Source: Spirosoma panaciterrae DSM 21099
GTDB taxonomy: Bacteria; Bacteroidota; Bacteroidia; Cytophagales; Spirosomataceae
Length of the DNA stretch: 64,000 bases
Direction: 5' to 3'
NCBI RefSeq assembly: GCF_000374025.1
Contig: NZ_KB893172.1
Span: 554,879 to 618,878, forward strand
The translations under genes and the position numbers were made by a program. The stretch's first letter is position 1, and each line of letters starts with the position of its first letter. Of the stretch, positions 9,274 through 19,289 are shown piece by piece. The notes beneath the pieces were generated by a model. The model saw nothing but the letters and a program-made list of their open reading frames with translations, was not told the DNA's origin and made no database searches.

Positions 9274-10620
9274 ATGAAGTATTACTACACTTTATTAATA
9301 CTAATCCTTACGTTTCTGACGTCCTGTAAGGATGTATTGGAACCCAAACCTGTTGATTTACTCACCGATGAATTGGTATTGAAATCGGCTGTTGATGTAC
9401 CATTGGTTCGGATTGGTCTGTATAGTGCATTTCGTGGGATGATGTCTTCGGTTGTTATCGCAGGTGATTTCACCGCAGACCATATTAAGCATAATGGCAC
9501 CTTTGCTAGTTACCAGGAGTTCGGCAACAAACAGATCACATCTACTAATTCGGATGTCGCTACATTTTGGGGGGCACTGTATCGAACAGTTTACATAGCC
9601 AATTTTATTCTGGAGCGATTACCGGCAGTAACTGGCGTAACGAGTGATGCCCGAAAGCAACTAACTGCCGAAGCACGCTTTTTTCGAGGTCTGGCTGAAT
9701 TCTATGGGGTTTATACCTACGGAGATATTCCACTGCTAACCACTACTGACCAAGCTACTAACCGAAACGTAACCCGAACTGCCAAGGCAACAGTCTTAAC
9801 AGCCCTGCTGGCTGACCTTAATGCGGCTCTAGCTGATCTGCCTGATGACTCATCGACGGGAGCTGCTTATTTATCAAAACGGGTTACCCAAGCTGCACTT
9901 GCCCGATATTACCTATATCAGAAAAATTGGTCACAGGCTGAAAATTACGCATCGTTAGTGATTAACTCAGGTAAGTTCACGCTCGTACCCGATTATACAA
10001 CAATTGTCAATCAGAACTTTCCCGCTGAATCGATCCTGGAAGTTGGTTATACATTAAACGATGATCCGGCGACACTAAATACGTTATTTGTAGGGCGTCG
10101 GGAAGTTATTCCATCAAACCAACTGGTCATTAATCTCAATTCAACAGAATCTGGTACTCGCGTAGCAACAATTTCATTCGACGCAACGAAACAACAGGGG
10201 AACGACAACGGCTGGACAGTTCGTAAGTATGGTACTGCTCTCGAAAACAATGCAAATATTGTAGTATTCCGGTTGGCTGAAATGTATCTGATTCGGGCAG
10301 AAGCCAGAGCCCAGCAGGGTAAATTAACTGGTGCAACTGGAGCCGTGGCTGATCTAGGCGTACTTCGTACACGGGCTAAAGGAATTGCTGTTACGGCAAC
10401 ATCACAAGCAGATATCTTGCTGGCTGTTGAGCGAGAACGTCAATATGAACTCGCTTTTGAGGGCCATCGCTGGTACGATCTGGTTCGCACTGGTCGGGCG
10501 CAGGCAGTCATGTCTGCTTTTTCACCGAATTGGAATAGTCGATATGAGCTATGGCCGATTCCACAATCCGAAATTTTAAATAACCCCAGTCTACAGGGAG
10601 CCCAGAATCCAGGGTATTAA
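9274..10620 (+). CDS. SusD/RagB-family outer-membrane lipoprotein
   Basis: 448 residues with the lipobox LTFLTSC-KD at the N-terminus. The SusD features are an early helical repeat region (FFRGLAEFYGVYTYGDIPL), a central TPR-like part (YYLYQKNWSQAENYA) and the C-terminal signature YELAFEGHRWYDLVRTGRA, LWPIPQSEI and the end LQGAQNPGY. The RWYDLVR and N-P-G-Y endings are classic for the SusD_RagB family. It pairs with the SusC ending 31 bases upstream. It is about 100 residues shorter than the SusD at 4227 and clearly of another subgroup. Confidence 0.94.
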   Translation: MKYYYTLLILILTFLTSCKDVLEPKPVDLLTDELVLKSAVDVPLVRIGLYSAFRGMMSSVVIAGDFTADHIKHNGTFASYQEFGNKQITSTNSDVATFWGALYRTVYIANFILERLPAVTGVTSDARKQLTAEARFFRGLAEFYGVYTYGDIPLLTTTDQATNRNVTRTAKATVLTALLADLNAALADLPDDSSTGAAYLSKRVTQAALARYYLYQKNWSQAENYASLVINSGKFTLVPDYTTIVNQNFPAESILEVGYTLNDDPATLNTLFVGRREVIPSNQLVINLNSTESGTRVATISFDATKQQGNDNGWTVRKYGTALENNANIVVFRLAEMYLIRAEARAQQGKLTGATGAVADLGVLRTRAKGIAVTATSQADILLAVERERQYELAFEGHRWYDLVRTGRAQAVMSAFSPNWNSRYELWPIPQSEILNNPSLQGAQNPGY

Positions 10621-10641
10621 TCACTAACGAATCGAAACGTC

Positions 10642-11472
10642 ATGATAACCAATAAACTACGTGGGTTGTTCGGAGTCGTACTCGTGCTGGCGCTGGGCGT
10701 GTTTGCCTGCGAAACGAGCGATGTTGACCGTATTTTCGAAGGCCCGTATTTTGTCCGTTTTACGAAGGATAGTTTGACCTATAAGGAAAGCTACAGCCAG
10801 CCGATCAACATAGAAGTACACAATGCCGGGCCGCAACTGGATCAGGCCATTACCATCAACTACACGGTGGGCGGAACAGCGCGTGAAGGCAAAGAGTATT
10901 CCTTTACCAGTAAGAAAGGGACCGTCACAATTCCGGCTAAATCAAGCAAGGCCAATATTGTGCTGAAACTGATCAACAACGCCAACAACATCCTCGAATC
11001 ATCGACCGTAACGTTTACTATCACCAGCGTGCAGCCTAGTTCATTGCAGGTGGGTTTTGGGAGTGGTGAAAACGTGATTGGCAAGCAGTTTACGCTCATT
11101 ATTCAGGACGATTGCCTGTTGGGCGGGTCGTATGCAGGGAGTAGTAAAATAGGGAATCAAACCTATACCAATACAGCGTCGATTACCAGTACCGATTGTA
11201 AAAACTATCTGCTGAGCAACTGGAACATTGGGATTCCTTTCCTGAGTTTCGATGCTATTAAGCCAACACTGACCTTTATTGACAATGGCGACAACTCCCT
11301 GACGGTTCCCACCCAAAACAATGCCGAATTGGGGTCAACCGATAAGATTAAGGGAACTGGAGCCTGGAATCCAAAGAATCGGGTGATTACCTTGAACCTT
11401 CAGTTTACCATTAAACTCACCACGGGGAAAGATACGCTGCTTTCGTATTCACAAACCTATACACCCCAATAA
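10642..11472 (+). CDS. Lipoprotein with Calx-beta-like domain (DUF4843-like)
   Basis: 276 residues with a lipoprotein signal (LALGVFAC-E). Residues of about 35-150 form a beta-rich Calx-beta-like domain, with the phrases VGGTAREGKEYSF, GTVTIPAKSS and SSTVTFTI. The C-terminal half is a beta-rich region of unknown type with an internal Cys pair (QDDC, TDCKNY). It lies 21 bases after the SusD in the same operon. Such lipoproteins often follow SusCD and probably act as an accessory surface-binding protein. Its G+C content is back to that of the host, unlike the SusCD before it. Exact function unknown. Confidence 0.75.
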   Translation: MITNKLRGLFGVVLVLALGVFACETSDVDRIFEGPYFVRFTKDSLTYKESYSQPINIEVHNAGPQLDQAITINYTVGGTAREGKEYSFTSKKGTVTIPAKSSKANIVLKLINNANNILESSTVTFTITSVQPSSLQVGFGSGENVIGKQFTLIIQDDCLLGGSYAGSSKIGNQTYTNTASITSTDCKNYLLSNWNIGIPFLSFDAIKPTLTFIDNGDNSLTVPTQNNAELGSTDKIKGTGAWNPKNRVITLNLQFTIKLTTGKDTLLSYSQTYTPQ

Positions 11473-11519
11473 AGGATCTGTTTCAGACTTATTTACAGAC
11501 TTGTTGACAAGCTTTACCT

Positions 11520-12014
11520 ATGCGACAGTTTATACGCTTCTTATTGATCCCAGGCTTTATCGGATGGATATTGGGAGGCTGTTCGGAAAAGATAGAACCC
11601 AAACCACCGACCTACTCGCAACTGCTGACAGGCACCGATAAGAAAACCTGGAAGATGGTCTCCTTTCAGGTAATCGACGCGGGTAATGCGTCGGGTGTAA
11701 TTCCCGTAAACCAAAGTAATATAGCGCCTTGTATCTACGACGATTACCTAACCTTCTACGCCAATTCGGAGCGCAAGTTTGAAGCCAGTGAAGGCCCTAC
11801 AAAGTGCAGTGCATCGGACCCGGATCTTTACCTGACTGATACCTGGACGTTGGTCAATGCCAACGCAACTTTGGAATTCTATATTCCTGTTTTGAATGGC
11901 AAATATCCCTGGATCATTAAGAATCTAACGAGCACTTCAATGACGGTTCAGTATTACTTCCAGGATATTGATGCCAGCTACCAGTTTACGTTTACTCCTG
12001 TTACGACCAAATAG
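11520..12014 (+). CDS. Small lipocalin-like lipoprotein
   Basis: 164 residues. The signal sequence ends at GWILGGC-SEK, a lipobox. The mature part, LLTGTDKKTWKMVSFQV followed by alternating strands, resembles the lipocalin-like lipoproteins that accompany SusCD operons in Bacteroidota. The pattern TGTDKKTWK at the start of the mature domain is characteristic. It lies 47 bases downstream of the Calx-beta lipoprotein and 4 bases before the metalloprotease start, so it is translated in the same operon. A ligand-binding or surface-accessory role is an inference. Confidence 0.7.
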   Translation: MRQFIRFLLIPGFIGWILGGCSEKIEPKPPTYSQLLTGTDKKTWKMVSFQVIDAGNASGVIPVNQSNIAPCIYDDYLTFYANSERKFEASEGPTKCSASDPDLYLTDTWTLVNANATLEFYIPVLNGKYPWIIKNLTSTSMTVQYYFQDIDASYQFTFTPVTTK

Positions 12015-12018
12015 GCCT

Positions 12019-14382
12019 ATGTTTCGATTCATACTTAGCCTGACCTTACTGGGTTTATTCGCAACCAGCCTATATGCTCAGGCACCTGAGAAATGCGGAA
12101 CGATGTACATGGACAGTGTTCGTCGGGCCAAAAATCCGCAACTGGGTTCGCTTGCCGATTTTGAACGGGAGCTACAGTTGAAAATGATTGCCCTCAAAAA
12201 GCAGATGGCCAACAATCGGACGGCAGCCGCTACGGTGATTACCATTCCGGTTATTGTTCACGTAGTACATAATGGCGAAACGGTTGGAACGGGGCGAAAC
12301 ATCAGCCAGGCACAGGTGCAATCGCAGTTGGCCGTACTGAACGAAGATTACCGCCGGAAAGCCGGTACGCGTGGATTCAATGATAATCCGGTGGGAGCCG
12401 ATATTGAAATCGAATTTTGTCTGGCTGCAGTGAACCCACAGGGACAGACGCTGGCTGAGCCGGGTATTGATCGCTACAACGGTAACCGGACCACCTGGGA
12501 TCAGGCCAGTATCGAAGGGGTGCTCAAACCCAGTACCTACTGGAATCCTGATAAATACTACAACATTTGGGTACTGGATCTGAACGAGCCTTCCGTAAAC
12601 GGACAATTGTTAGGATATGCGCAGTTTCCCAGCCAGTCGAATCTGCCGGGTATTCCCACTGATTCACCTGCCAGTACGGATGGGGTGGTGATTTATTACA
12701 AAGCGTTCGGTAGTGCCGACAAAGGAACCTTCCCGGTGCTCCAGTCGCCTTATAACCTGGGTCGTACCCTGACGCACGAAACGGGCCACTTTCTGGGCTT
12801 GCGGCACATCTGGGGCGATGCCGTTTGTGGCGACGACTTCTGTGCCGATACCCCGCCCCAGGCGTCGGCCAGTAATGGTTGCCAGGTGGGTCGGGTAAGC
12901 TGCGGGTCTACCAACATGGTGCAGAACTACATGGACTACTCCAACGATGCCTGCTCCAATATTTTCACCCAGAACCAGAAAGACCGGATTCGGGCCGTTA
13001 TGGCGCTTAGCCCCCGGCGGTTAACGTTGCTATCGTCTAATGTCTGTGGTACACAGGTAGCCGCCCGACCCAAGGCTAATTTTCGGGTCGATAACCAGCA
13101 GGTATTGTTAGGCGGGCAGCTTAAGTTTACCGACCTATCGGAAAATTTCCCGACCTCATGGTTATGGACCTTCGAAGGCGGTACACCGGCCACCTCAACG
13201 GACCAAAACCCGACGGTTACCTATACGCAGCCGGGTAAGTTTAAAGTAACGCTGGTAACGACGAACGCGCTCGGCCAGTCGGACCCGCTGGTTCGGACCG
13301 AATACATCGAAGTACTGAATTCCGGGCTGTGTTCGGATATTACCAACTTCAACGGAACCGCCACCTTACTCCGCGAAACGGGTGGAACAGGCTATGTAGC
13401 CGGACAGAACAGCCATAAGAGTCAGGCCGTTTCGGAGTTTTTTGCTAATAAGCTGGCCTACAATAACCTGTCGGGCGCTACGCTTAAATTTGGGGTCGCC
13501 AAGGCCGCCAAAGGAGCCGCTACCGAATCGGTTGTAACCGTAACCGTTTGGAATGGCCGGGGTTTTCAGGGCGGGCCGGGCGCTATTCTAGGGCAGAAAG
13601 ATGTGCCTTTACGCGATATTCTGAACGATGTAGCCAACAACCGCGCTACCTCCGTAACCTTTGATAAGAGCCTTCCGTTGAGTGGTTTGCCTTTCCATAT
13701 CGGTATTCTACTGCCTTATGCATCGGGTGATACGGTTGCCTTAGTGACAACTAGAAATGGTGAATCATTGGAGGCTACCTCGTGGCGGCTTAGCCAGCAG
13801 GGCAACTGGATTCGGTATGCCGATAGCCTGGGTCTGAACGTCGCGCATAATATTGCCGGTCGTGTAGGGCAGAAGCCCTCGGTGCAGGTGGCCGCTTCGT
13901 CCATCTTTATCGACCCCGGCCAGACCGTTACGCTGAATGCCCGTGGCGCCAGTATTTTCACCTGGAGTGGACCCGGCCTCAACACAACGCTAGGCGCCCA
14001 GGTAGTTGCCAGCCCTACGCAAACCACGTCCTACACGGTTACAGGTTCGGGACTGGACCTGTGTAGCACGAGCGCCGTCGTGACCGTCAATGTTCGTGCT
14101 GGAACTGTTACCTCGACAACCCCACTGGCCGAACAAGCCTTGCAGATAACCCCCAACCCGACTGATGGCCAGATGATGGTATCGTTCAGCAGCCCGCTAC
14201 GAGGAGTCTTGACACTGGGTGTCCGAAACATAAACGGAGCCGAACTCAGCCGACAGAACTATCAGAAAACAACCGACATCTTCCAGCAGGAACTGGATAT
14301 AAGAAACACGCCGGGAGGAGTCTATTTTGTCGAAATCAGGATGGGCGACGAGGTATTCCGAAAACGGATAGTAAAACAGTAA
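12019..14382 (+). CDS. Secreted M43-family zinc metalloprotease with PKD domain and T9SS tail
   Basis: 787 residues from ATG 12019, chosen because it gives a clean signal peptide (MFRFILSLTLLGLFATSLYA) 4 bases after the previous stop; an upstream in-frame ATG at 11968 would overlap that gene and spoil the signal. The catalytic zinc motif HETGHFLGLRH (HExxHxxGxxH) is at residues 253-263, followed by the Met-turn NYMDYS; both are typical of pappalysin/cytophagalysin-type M43 enzymes. A PKD domain follows (about 340-425), then beta-rich regions. The last 75 residues are a type A T9SS sorting domain (ITPNPTDGQ, GGVYFVEI, end RKRIVKQ). It should be secreted and cleave proteins whose products the SusCD pair imports. 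Confidence 0.93.
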   Translation: MFRFILSLTLLGLFATSLYAQAPEKCGTMYMDSVRRAKNPQLGSLADFERELQLKMIALKKQMANNRTAAATVITIPVIVHVVHNGETVGTGRNISQAQVQSQLAVLNEDYRRKAGTRGFNDNPVGADIEIEFCLAAVNPQGQTLAEPGIDRYNGNRTTWDQASIEGVLKPSTYWNPDKYYNIWVLDLNEPSVNGQLLGYAQFPSQSNLPGIPTDSPASTDGVVIYYKAFGSADKGTFPVLQSPYNLGRTLTHETGHFLGLRHIWGDAVCGDDFCADTPPQASASNGCQVGRVSCGSTNMVQNYMDYSNDACSNIFTQNQKDRIRAVMALSPRRLTLLSSNVCGTQVAARPKANFRVDNQQVLLGGQLKFTDLSENFPTSWLWTFEGGTPATSTDQNPTVTYTQPGKFKVTLVTTNALGQSDPLVRTEYIEVLNSGLCSDITNFNGTATLLRETGGTGYVAGQNSHKSQAVSEFFANKLAYNNLSGATLKFGVAKAAKGAATESVVTVTVWNGRGFQGGPGAILGQKDVPLRDILNDVANNRATSVTFDKSLPLSGLPFHIGILLPYASGDTVALVTTRNGESLEATSWRLSQQGNWIRYADSLGLNVAHNIAGRVGQKPSVQVAASSIFIDPGQTVTLNARGASIFTWSGPGLNTTLGAQVVASPTQTTSYTVTGSGLDLCSTSAVVTVNVRAGTVTSTTPLAEQALQITPNPTDGQMMVSFSSPLRGVLTLGVRNINGAELSRQNYQKTTDIFQQELDIRNTPGGVYFVEIRMGDEVFRKRIVKQ

Positions 14383-14430
14383 AACCAAACAGAGCCGGGT
14401 CACGCGATCCGGCTCTGTTTGGTTTTACTG
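14377..14430 (+). terminator. Strong terminator overlapping the protease stop codon
   Basis: A perfect 22-bp inverted repeat (arms 14377-14398 and 14409-14430), extended inward by three more pairs around a 4-base loop. The left arm includes the TAA stop at 14380-14382. It closes the SusCD-lipoprotein-protease operon. Confidence 0.92.
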
Positions 14431-14584
14431 GGGAGGAAGTTTTTTGTATATATCGTCCTGACAAAGAGTGTATAAATTCACGACCGCTCACATAGAAAAT
14501 TATAGTTTGAATAGCTCCTTTTGCTTATTTACGGCTAAATCAGGCGGTATGCTGCTGATCGGAACTCAACAAAAAAGGATAGAC

Positions 14585-17473
14585 ATGAACGCGCTGAGGC
14601 TCCTCGTTTCGTTCGTATGGGTGCTGATGTCTGCTAGAGTCGGAGCGCAAAGTCCTGTGAATGGGTCAGGTAATCTGGTATCCGGTGGCCGAACGCGGAC
14701 GTTTTCCTATCATCTCCCCACAAATTTTCCGAAGGATAATCTGCCCCTGGTAATTGCCTTTCATGGCGATGGCGGTACGGGTGCTGGCTTTCAGGCTTAT
14801 GCCGGACTGGACGCGGTGGCGAACACCCAAAATTTTGTTGTTGTCTATCCCGATGCGGTTACGGTGGGAGGGAGTATTCAATTCAATAAATATGCCGATA
14901 CAGCTCCCGGTTTCGGATCGGCAGGCGATGCGAATGGCCCTAGTCCGGCCGACCCTAATGCGCCGGATGATGTCCGATTTACGTCCGATCTGATTGATTA
15001 TTTTGCCCAAACGTACCGCATCAATCGCAATCGGGTGTATATAACGGGGCATTCGGGCGGGGGCTATATGTGTTATTTTCTCAGTATGGCGCTGGCGAAT
15101 AAGATCGCGGCTTTTGCCCCCGTAGCGGCCAGTTTGTGGGTCAATAACAGTTATTCGAATGCCTATTTTTCGGTGGGTACGTATACGCCCGTTCCTATAC
15201 TACACATCCATAGCGCAGGCGACCCGACCGTTACGCCCCCGATTGTACCCTATCCGAAAACACCAGCCTATGCCTGGCCGCTATCGAACTACGCTGGTAT
15301 GAACTGCAACAACTGGAGTTCGTATACAACTGCCGCGTTTAACCCGAATGTCGATTCGCTGACGTTTTGCGGAGCGGGCAAAAAGGTGATTTTACTGATG
15401 ACCAAAGACGCTACGCATGGCTGGAGTACGCAGTTCAACGTGGCCTCGACGATCTGGAACTTTGTTAAAAACTATCAATTGAGCAGCTTCCCGGAAGTCG
15501 ATGTCCACATCAAAGTCGATCAGTTTGGGTATTTGCCAATGGCGAAAAAAGTGGCCGTTATCAGCAACCCACAAACAGGATATAATGCCAGTGAGCCATT
15601 TACACCGTCCGGTAGCTATCAGATTCGGAATGCGGCCAATGATGCGGTTGTGTTTACAGGAGCGCCAGCCTCGTGGAGTGCAGGGGCCACGCACATGCAA
15701 TCGGGCGATAAGGTCTGGTGGTTCGATTTCTCGACCCTACAAACGCCCGGAACGTATTACGTGTATGACGTGGGGCAGAACAAGCGTTCGTATGCATTCG
15801 ATATTAGCAATGCCGTTTATCAGAATGTGCTGAAGCAGGCCACCCGTGTTTTTTTCTATCAGCGAAGCGGCTTTGCCAAACAAACGCCTTACGCCCAAAG
15901 CCCCTGGACCGATGGCGCGGCTTTTCTGGGAGCCCAGCAGGATGCCGACTGTCGACTGGTGAGTAATACATCGGCGGCAACATCGAAGGATTTACGGGGG
16001 GGCTGGTTCGATGCCGGAGATTACAACAAATACGTACCGTTTACCTACGGTCCATTAGTCGATATGCTGCTGGCCTATCAGGAGAATCCGGCTGTGTGGA
16101 CGGATGATTTCAACCTGCCCGAATCGGGGAATGGAGTGCCGGATTTGCTCGATGAGGTGAAATGGGAGCTTGACTGGCTCCTGCGGATGCAGCAGGCCGA
16201 TGGGTCGTTGCTCCATAAGGTATCGGTTACGGATTTTAGTGCCACCTCGCCACCTAGTGCCGATACCCATAGTCGTCGGTATGGAGCCGCCAGCACGGAT
16301 GCTACGGCTACCGGAGCGGCTGTTTTCGCCCTGGCGGCTATTCAGTTTAAATCGCTGAGTAGCCCAACCCTGCAAGCCTATGGGAGCACGCTTCAGACGG
16401 CGGCTGTCAATGCCTTCAATTGGGCCAGTAGCAATCCGTCGGTCCTGTTCAATAATACGGGTTTTCAGAGTGTTGCCGCCACCTATACCGACAACGACCG
16501 GCTGGCCCGTCGGGTAGCGGCAGCGGCTTTTCTGTACGCTCTGACGGGCGACACTACGTACAAAACCTTTTTCGAGGCTAATTACAGTCAGGTGCATCTG
16601 ATGCAGTGGAGCTTTGCCTACCCGTTTGAGGCTACCTATCAGGATGCATTGCTCTATTATACCCGCGCTGCCGGTGCCACAACCAGCGTTAAAAATGCCA
16701 TTTTATCGACCTATACCGGGAGTTTGAAAACGGGTAATTCTGATAACCTGCCTTCGTATCTGAATCAGTCGGATGCCTACCGGGCGTTTCTCAAAAATGA
16801 CAACTACACCTGGGGTAGCAACGAAACCAAGTCGCATCAGGGAAATATGTTTTTTGCCATGAACGTCTACAATCAGGATACGGGCAACAAGGCCAATTAT
16901 CGGGATGCGGGCATGGGATACATGCACTACCTGCATGGCGTTAACCCGACGGCGTATTGTTACCTGACCAATATGAGTGCTTACGGGGGTGAATTTTCAG
17001 CCCCTACTATGTACCATTCGTGGTTTGGGGATGGCACCGTTTTTGACCTGAATCCGCCACCGGGTTATCTGATGGGAGGAGCCAATCCAACCTATGCGCC
17101 CGACGCGGCTTATTCGGGGCCTGTGATTAGTCCGCCACAGAACCAGCCGATTCAGAAAGCCTACAAAGCCTGGAACACGAGCTATCCCGAAAACTCCTGG
17201 CAGCTTAACGAACCCGCTATTTATTCGCAGGGGGCTTACATCCGATTGCTGTCGCAGGCCAGTTGCTATACGGATCGGGTGACCAGTGTAAAATCCGGCA
17301 ACTGGAACGACCCAACCACCTGGGCCTGTGGTCGCATCCCGATCCTGACCGATCAGGCATTCATTCAGTCAGGGCATGTTGTGACTATCGATGCCACTGT
17401 TCAGGCCAGGTCGCTCGATCTGAAGGGTAAAATAAACTATGTATCGGGTGGTAAACTAACTATAGGCAACTAG
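14585..17473 (+). CDS. Secreted esterase (PHB-depolymerase-like) fused to GH9 cellulase
   Basis: 962 residues from ATG 14585, which starts a good signal peptide (MNALRLLVSFVWVLMSARVGA); earlier in-frame codons from 14468 do not. Residues of about 25-305 are a LpqC/feruloyl-esterase-like alpha/beta hydrolase: IAFHGDGG oxyanion region, nucleophile Ser157 in GHSGGG, His in ATHGWS. Residues of about 306-400 are an Ig-like CelD_N domain (KVDQFGYLP), then a GH9 (alpha/alpha)6 barrel with WFDAGDY (Asp476, Asp479) and the acid Glu876 in NEPAIYSQGAY. The last 65 residues (SGNWNDPTTWACGRIP) resemble a module seen before T9SS tails, but no sorting tail follows. Likely a xylan or cellulose deconstruction enzyme that removes ester side groups and cuts beta-1,4-glucan. 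Confidence 0.88.
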   Translation: MNALRLLVSFVWVLMSARVGAQSPVNGSGNLVSGGRTRTFSYHLPTNFPKDNLPLVIAFHGDGGTGAGFQAYAGLDAVANTQNFVVVYPDAVTVGGSIQFNKYADTAPGFGSAGDANGPSPADPNAPDDVRFTSDLIDYFAQTYRINRNRVYITGHSGGGYMCYFLSMALANKIAAFAPVAASLWVNNSYSNAYFSVGTYTPVPILHIHSAGDPTVTPPIVPYPKTPAYAWPLSNYAGMNCNNWSSYTTAAFNPNVDSLTFCGAGKKVILLMTKDATHGWSTQFNVASTIWNFVKNYQLSSFPEVDVHIKVDQFGYLPMAKKVAVISNPQTGYNASEPFTPSGSYQIRNAANDAVVFTGAPASWSAGATHMQSGDKVWWFDFSTLQTPGTYYVYDVGQNKRSYAFDISNAVYQNVLKQATRVFFYQRSGFAKQTPYAQSPWTDGAAFLGAQQDADCRLVSNTSAATSKDLRGGWFDAGDYNKYVPFTYGPLVDMLLAYQENPAVWTDDFNLPESGNGVPDLLDEVKWELDWLLRMQQADGSLLHKVSVTDFSATSPPSADTHSRRYGAASTDATATGAAVFALAAIQFKSLSSPTLQAYGSTLQTAAVNAFNWASSNPSVLFNNTGFQSVAATYTDNDRLARRVAAAAFLYALTGDTTYKTFFEANYSQVHLMQWSFAYPFEATYQDALLYYTRAAGATTSVKNAILSTYTGSLKTGNSDNLPSYLNQSDAYRAFLKNDNYTWGSNETKSHQGNMFFAMNVYNQDTGNKANYRDAGMGYMHYLHGVNPTAYCYLTNMSAYGGEFSAPTMYHSWFGDGTVFDLNPPPGYLMGGANPTYAPDAAYSGPVISPPQNQPIQKAYKAWNTSYPENSWQLNEPAIYSQGAYIRLLSQASCYTDRVTSVKSGNWNDPTTWACGRIPILTDQAFIQSGHVVTIDATVQARSLDLKGKINYVSGGKLTIGN

Positions 17474-17571
17474 GCAGGAGAAATAGGGGGCTTACTAGTA
17501 TTCGATAAGGCAATGTTGCTTTATACCTACGAAGGGTCTAAAAAAATAGATCCGTAACGACCACAGCCCCT

Positions 17572-19200
17572 ATGAAGCCTGTTTACTCCTGGACGATTTG
17601 TTTCTTACTGCTTACTGTTTCGGCGTTTAGCCAATCGTTTACGTCGTCGAATCTGCCGATTGTTATCATCAACACAGGTAGTAAAACTATTGTCGACGAC
17701 CCCAAAATAGTAGCCGATCTGGCAATTGTCGATAACGGAACAGGCAAGCGCAACGCATTGACCGATACGCCTACGTTTACCAGCAAAATAGGGATCGAAC
17801 TACGGGGCTCGTCGTCGCAGAGCTTCCCCAAAAAGCCGTATGGTTTCGAATTGCGCGATGCATCGGGCGAAAACTCCGTCAACGCGTCGATTTTGGGTAT
17901 GCCTTCCGAATCGGACTGGGTACTCAACGCCATGTATAATGATAAATCGCTGATTCGGGAGCCGCTTACCTACGACCTGAACCGACAGCTAAGCGCCTAT
18001 TACACTCCTCGATTTCGCCTGTGTGAAGTGGTGCTGAACGGGAGCTACAATGGGGTGTATATGCTGATGGAAAAAATCAAGCGCAACAAAAACCGGGTGA
18101 ACATCACCAGCATCAAAACCGCTGATAATACAGGCGATGCCGTAACGGGTGGGTACATTTTCAAAATTGACAAATACACCGGAGCCGACTCGCGCGACTG
18201 GGATTCACCTTTCAAAACGAACAATATTGCTATTCCAATTCAGATTGATAAGCCCAAGATTGACGAGGTGACTGAACCGCAATACCAGTACGCCAAACAG
18301 TTTGTGACCGATTTTGAGAATACATTGGCCGGGGCCAGGTACCAGGATTCGGCAGTGGGGTATCGGAAATACATTCACGATGATTCCTTTGTGGATTATA
18401 TGATTATGACCGAAGTAGCGCATAATCTGGATGGGTATCGATTGAGTGCATTTTTCTATAAAGACCGGGATTCGAAAGATGGGCGGCTGGTGATGGGCCC
18501 AATCTGGGACTTTAATCTGGCCTACGGCAACGCCAACTACTGCAATGGTAATTCGTATCAGGGCTGGTCGTATACGTACGATAGAATCTGTGGAGATGAT
18601 CCCTATCAGGTTCCATTCTGGTGGTATCGGCTGGTGAGCGATCCGCGTTTTTCGAAGGCTGTACGGACTAAATACCAGACGCTTCGGAAAGGACTGCTCA
18701 AAACCGAGCGGGTTCAGGCCTATGTCGATTCAGTAGCCAATGTACTGGCTGAAGCCCAGAGTCGTAATTTTCAGCGTTGGCCTATTCTGGGCGTGTACGT
18801 CTGGCCCAATAGTTTTGTCGGAAAAACCTATCAGGAAGAAATCAACTTTCTGAAAACCTGGGTTAAAAACCGACTGGAATGGATGGATAACGCCATTCTG
18901 ACAATGGATGTGCAGGTGCTGGGCGTGGAGCCAACGCCCGAATTTGCCGTGAGCGTTAGTCCAAACCCGTCGGCAGGCGATCTAACGGTCCGATATCGAT
19001 TACAAAAGCGGTCCACCGTTTTACTGACCATAACCGATGCAAACGGGCAAATTATACAGCGATTTGCCCGGCCTGATCAATCGATAGGGGAGCATCAGGA
19101 AACGTTTCCAGCCCATTCGCTGCCTTCGTCGTCGGGCGAATATATCCTTCAGTTAACGGCTGATGGTCAGTATAATAGCCAGAAAATAATACGCTTCTGA
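17572..19200 (+). CDS. CotH-family protein with T9SS sorting domain
   Basis: 542 residues. A signal peptide (cleavage near AFSQ-SFTS) is followed by a CotH domain (about 25-440): IELRGSSSQSFPKKPYGFE, WVLNAMYNDKSLIR, YMLMEKIKRNKNRVNI and the GPIWDFNLAYGN motif, where the Asp corresponds to the metal-binding DFN-type position of CotH kinases. The last 80 residues are a type A T9SS tail (VSPNPSAGD; end SQKIIRF). CotH proteins are atypical kinases acting on secreted proteins in spore formers; in Bacteroidota they are surface or secreted, with a role not settled. It follows the cellulase after 98 bases in the same direction. Confidence 0.9.
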   Translation: MKPVYSWTICFLLLTVSAFSQSFTSSNLPIVIINTGSKTIVDDPKIVADLAIVDNGTGKRNALTDTPTFTSKIGIELRGSSSQSFPKKPYGFELRDASGENSVNASILGMPSESDWVLNAMYNDKSLIREPLTYDLNRQLSAYYTPRFRLCEVVLNGSYNGVYMLMEKIKRNKNRVNITSIKTADNTGDAVTGGYIFKIDKYTGADSRDWDSPFKTNNIAIPIQIDKPKIDEVTEPQYQYAKQFVTDFENTLAGARYQDSAVGYRKYIHDDSFVDYMIMTEVAHNLDGYRLSAFFYKDRDSKDGRLVMGPIWDFNLAYGNANYCNGNSYQGWSYTYDRICGDDPYQVPFWWYRLVSDPRFSKAVRTKYQTLRKGLLKTERVQAYVDSVANVLAEAQSRNFQRWPILGVYVWPNSFVGKTYQEEINFLKTWVKNRLEWMDNAILTMDVQVLGVEPTPEFAVSVSPNPSAGDLTVRYRLQKRSTVLLTITDANGQIIQRFARPDQSIGEHQETFPAHSLPSSSGEYILQLTADGQYNSQKIIRF

Positions 19201-19289
19201 CGCCCTTTTGACCGCCTATAGTCAGTAAATACCTATAACTTTCCCTTGATTCTATAGTTATACCAGAGAATTAAATACTCAACGAAACT

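Noticed and set aside
11968..12018. Upstream in-frame ATG for the M43 protease
   Set aside because: It would overlap the lipoprotein gene and put charged residues ahead of the signal peptide.
17474..17571. Hidden T9SS tail after the esterase-GH9 gene by frameshift
   Set aside because: None of the three frames in this gap reads as a sorting domain; the gap is too short for one.
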